Positions 11,001 to 11,649 of a stretch of DNA of 11,649 nt are shown here, piece by piece. The notes under the pieces are model-generated. The model did not search any database, was not told where the DNA came from, and saw only the letters and a list, made by a program, of their open reading frames with translations. The first letter of the stretch is position 1, and every line of letters starts with the position of its first letter. The stretch covers positions 1 to 11,649 of the forward strand of contig JAITVW010000027.1 in assembly GCA_031285605.1 (NCBI GenBank). Direction: 5' to 3'. Made by a program: the position numbers and the translations under genes. Source of the stretch: Fusobacteriales bacterium. Its GTDB lineage: Bacteria > Fusobacteriota > Fusobacteriia > Fusobacteriales > Leptotrichiaceae.

Positions 11001-11649
11001 ATAATTTATCGTTCCCGTGAAAGATGTTGTCAGTCCTGCGAATACGTCTACATTTCCTACAGCCTCTATTTCTTCCTGATTTCCAAACATAATTCCCTGA
11101 GTACTACTGTTTTGAAGTATATACATCTGATCCTGGCCAAAACCTGTAGGTATAAATGTAAGATTCGGCGGTGTTGTTATATTAGGAACCACCGGTACCG
11201 GTGATACAGGATTAAATGCCTTTATTGTAAGTGTCGGTACTGTGGGAGCCACAGGAACATCAGGTGTAAAATTCGGCAGCTGTATATTCGGCTCTGTCGG
11301 TATTGAAGGTGCCGGGTTCAAAGAACTCCTGTTTATCACTTTAGGCGTTATATTTATTCCCAAATCGATTTCTTTCGGTACCTGCGGACTGTGATAACCC
11401 TTAAACCCGTCTGTCTTGGTAATATACTTTAGTTCGGTATCCAGTATATTTCTTATTATTTCCTGATCCTGTATATTTAATTCATTTATTATATTATAAT
11501 ATCCGCCCATTACTGATGCCAATTGTGATGACGAAAGAAGTCCCGTATTTCTCAGTTTCGCTTCCATTCTGTCATAAGCTTGCTGATTTTGTTTATTTGC
11601 ACTGCTGTTTGTTTTAGGTTTAGAGTAAAATTCAGCATTTTCCAGAGTA
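5100..11649 (-). CDS. Giant type V autotransporter, beta-helix passenger plus C-terminal barrel (N-terminus beyond window)
   Basis: A surface or secreted protein exported by the type Va route. The frame is open from the stop at 5100 to the right edge: 2182 codons are visible. The first internal ATG (11567) has no ribosome site, and 27 open codons precede it, so the true start and signal peptide lie outside. Numbering from that ATG: a short helical region (about 1-55), a proline-rich stretch (84-140), an Asn/Gly/Ser/Thr-rich passenger with recurring 'VENxGxIxI...GIY' units (about 310-1690), a conserved-looking junction (about 1690-1830), a helix expected to thread the pore (about 1834-1866) and a 12-strand-type barrel (about 1874-2155) ending in ALKAVF with the terminal Phe required for outer-membrane assembly. 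I find no cysteine in the visible protein. The style is that of Fusobacteriota autotransporters. An adhesin role is plausible, but no protease or lipase catalytic motif is seen and the ligand is unknown. The gene is separated from the GH1 operon by a probable terminator. Confidence 0.9.
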   Translation of the reverse strand, partial: TLENAEFYSKPKTNSSANKQNQQAYDRMEAKLRNTGLLSSSQLASVMGGYYNIINELNIQDQEIIRNILDTELKYITKTDGFKGYHSPQVPKEIDLGINITPKVINRSSLNPAPSIPTEPNIQLPNFTPDVPVAPTVPTLTIKAFNPVSPVPVVPNITTPPNLTFIPTGFGQDQMYILQNSSTQGIMFGNQEEIEAVGNVDVFAGLTTSFTGTINYIQGGTSSSLTNGAYSSVTNAFYSMVNNSDVNIKGNFNINNTDTTSARTHRFISYNPYNVTSKGIKVDFSGTMDLNGKTAGDSVLVGVEHQLLYGNGSGVMPSMLTGYSVFENTGIINLVSGTQVIGIMVDSEGTQSPYKSYTINSGTINVNNTESIGIDFGAYAGKPAMLGTYTEGDLNGKPYTGRPNVEVKPGNINVNGSLNYGLRVQDLSNSGDLYGGTLGADYYEYAEIDGSNGIITVAGTNNVGVSFSQKIAAVSSTDPIGNVRNLRVVLDGSNGVGILRRGDYLNTQTEDMVLGSTHLSLLEFDDNATGGVLIRSDFKTVALDRDLTISKGNGNNIIMQSNGTDTLIRLNAGKTININSGIDTVTGMLASNNGSLTNNGTINLGAESSQGIAVLSGSSGLNTGTINSGGNNSVGIYNEGTFSMTGGTVDISSNKGIGLYTKDNTVSTTISGGTIISSNGAIGLYADGPNSVGGATVNLTGTVNLVANSGGLMLYNYSSAGDAVGKFNVSGTVSATVNSNGTAFYFKGVPAGINSFLTNMITGSGKLNIKLTDSTSSLFVLDNPGSTINLSDATPEGITGSLPSTVTIDPSSNPNYKPYSVFKGGLNIDLNVNIDNGNDVYNRSEFISSKVELLSGKTMTGTLAGQYAIGQENYLGNTGRNNVTITANSGSKINMSGAGSAGIVTNYGEVLNNGEISAAGSDSMGIVAYNGSYVRNNGKITVGSGGVGIYAENKVNPDYGDGKIEIENDGLINTITGSGNRNYGIFANNTEPVLTRADSTVKLFSNSNIDMSGQTGGIGISAKKSTVTNDGKITVGQNGIAFYTEDSEVTINSGEINLKGDGAIGFYMTNSILNGNSGVINIDGKNIVLFNMLNSTFTNNLTINAAAGSSYIIGNMTNTAYTYTGTQSLGSGSTLLNGVGSAILLDSSSNISSTGTGVVGLLLNGQYTGGFVPPYTVEGENKGVITLGNDSAAIYGKNGTRLLNTGSISVNDSSAGLYALDSGAITKNDGIINIGMNSTGLYLRGGQDIVNNNTIAGGASGSIGMYTDNNAGTVENNHVIDLAGDKVIGIYSVNGTQNIVNNGTIKIGNSTSTDDPGIGIYTKSLTDTVVNDGTIESGAKALGIYSLGTSVVQKGIIKVGDEGTGIYKEQGILDIDNGSQIHTGNNEAVGLYAVNNVAVSIRPTAVMDIGAGSYGTILENGSSLWNQAPITLLNSSIFTYGNGASSIINDGQINMTDSDNTAFYMVKAGSILNNANITGSTGTGNIGIYNRGIYTVEELQGDFMKLEGLQTEGVIINDADITLGNSKLIDMGNGQKTGYSVGIYAEGATVENRAGRTVTVGEDGVGMYVKDAFTTSYNYGTITGNGNRAIGIFADNTRVENHGKINMTGDDVIGMAGRNGAHIYNAASGEIYVTGKNVTGIYLAGENTTVENHGKIIITNTGGTDENGVGIRYTSDFNTSNIIGGAGNISGTGYVETGFTSKSYELPELPTLINSGEIIIDVANKFSYENMKVIVKVDPSTNEAVTNASNQVGFGGSTIPDKLEITPDFSQGTSADRYVLQNIFRGLDGKGQYISQSLTWDATGQGSDIVMTRIAYNKFTDGLWYEDFGNILNKKYAGQTGDGLKIFDKIDMIQSEPEFRHAMASLAGNVYANINQREADIASILSNSHDLLQNSTNNTEENVKINVIAGKGRANEDTDGVVPYDYTAAGILALREVERTYRHMFGYSLGYLHTGFEFKDDNKSEELVDTIQLGLHNKYEVNGWKVRNDLTGRVSLHNIDRNIDWSSPLGRSEMNGTYETYSITSDNILGKEFGFGKKASIMPYGAFKVMYVMRPTFNESGLEALEVEGNEAWSAKPRAGVELKGIIPLGSKSAWQLKGTLDFAYEYELADLNEREKARLTAIEDGYHKLSKPQDEKGTFRTKASIGVEVEDRYGIFLTGEYSAGNDKENDYRAGVALKAVF
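5103..5948 (-). other. Autotransporter beta-barrel domain
   Basis: The last roughly 282 residues of the giant protein alternate hydrophobic and polar residues in strand-length blocks separated by charged turns, for example GYSLGYLHTGFEF, RTKASIGVEVEDRYGIFLTGEYSAG split by a turn, and a final DYRAGVALKAVF. Length and terminal Phe fit the PF03797-type translocator. Aromatic residues concentrate here, including four of the protein's seven tryptophans. Confidence 0.85.
5970..6085 (-). other. Predicted pore-threading helix upstream of the barrel
   Basis: The segment FRHAMASLAGNVYANINQ and the following READIASILSNSHDLLQ (about residues 1829-1866) lack the Gly/Asn repeat pattern, are rich in Ala/Leu/Ile/Ser and should be helical. 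In classical autotransporters such a helix fills the barrel lumen. Immediately upstream, FSQGTSADRYVLQNIF and SDIVMTR mark the junction that resembles the conserved pre-barrel region of related proteins. Confidence 0.6.
6500..10640 (-). repeat. Degenerate beta-helix repeat array of the passenger
   Basis: Across about 1380 residues the unit 'N-x-G-x-I-x-hydrophobic ... G-[IV]-G-[IL]-Y-x-x-[DN]' recurs dozens of times at irregular spacing of roughly 20-50 residues, for example DKVIGIYSVNG, DPGIGIYTKS, AKALGIYSLG, EGTGIYKEQG and YSVGIYAEGA. This is the pattern of right-handed parallel beta-helix coils. Units have diverged at the DNA level, so recent expansion is limited to a few pairs. An insert without clear repeats falls near 9000-9300. 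Confidence 0.75.
6682..6863 (-). repeat. Best-conserved DNA-level repeat pair in the passenger
   Basis: Two 29-base copies at 6682-6710 and 6835-6863 differ at four positions and lie 153 bases (51 codons) apart. They encode TTVENHGKI and TRVENHGKI. A more diverged relative encoding TVENNHVI lies near 7800-7830. The pair suggests a 51-residue unit duplicated more recently than the rest of the array, or selection on the same coil sequence. Confidence 0.55.
11148..11318 (-). other. Proline-rich neck of the autotransporter
   Basis: Residues 84-140, counted from the ATG at 11567, contain 16 prolines in 57 positions, often as x-P-x-x-P (SIPTEPNIQLP, DVPVAPTVPT, VSPVPVVPNITTPP). Such a segment is extended and rigid. 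It separates the short N-terminal helical part from the beta-helix passenger. Confidence 0.7.

Overview
The window looks like a chromosomal segment from a low-GC, Gram-negative fermenter of the Fusobacteriota, most likely a Sebaldella or Leptotrichia relative. The basis is AT-rich sequence, strong AAGGAGG-type ribosome sites and a very large, cysteine-free, Asn/Gly-rich type V autotransporter with a C-terminal beta-barrel, placed beside a PTS permease and a 6-phospho-beta-glucosidase. The genus is an inference from remembered family style, not from a search.

Layout, left to right. Positions 1-150 (minus) hold the first 50 codons of an enolase-superfamily sugar-acid dehydratase (RspA/mannonate-dehydratase-like), cut by the left edge. 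A divergent control region (151-435) has a good promoter for each direction and several partial palindromes. Positions 436-1788 (plus) encode a PTS EIIBC permease of the glucoside/sucrose family. It is followed by a strong intrinsic terminator and a 655-base gene-poor convergent region with two further hairpins and a possible decayed small ORF. Positions 4615-2444 (minus) form a two-gene operon: a GH1 6-phospho-beta-glucosidase followed 12 bases later by a YieK-type member of the NagB/6-phosphogluconolactonase family. Its promoter carries a 16-base near-palindrome between the -35 and -10 elements. A roughly 480-base intergenic stretch follows. Positions 11649-5100 (minus) are one open frame for a giant autotransporter whose true N-terminus lies beyond the right edge.

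How the genes may work together: the permease would import and phosphorylate a sugar or glucoside, taking phosphate from an EIIA supplied elsewhere. The GH1 enzyme would cleave the 6-phospho-glycoside, and the YieK-like protein would act on a released phosphosugar. The dehydratase-like gene may belong to a separate sugar-acid pathway sharing the control region. The autotransporter is functionally separate and probably an adhesin-like surface protein.

I found no tRNA, rRNA, CRISPR array, insertion sequence or phage gene. Nothing here amounts to a clearly new system. The most useful leads are the YieK-like/GH1 pairing with an altered NagB active site, the palindromic operator candidates, and the autotransporter frame that runs off the window.
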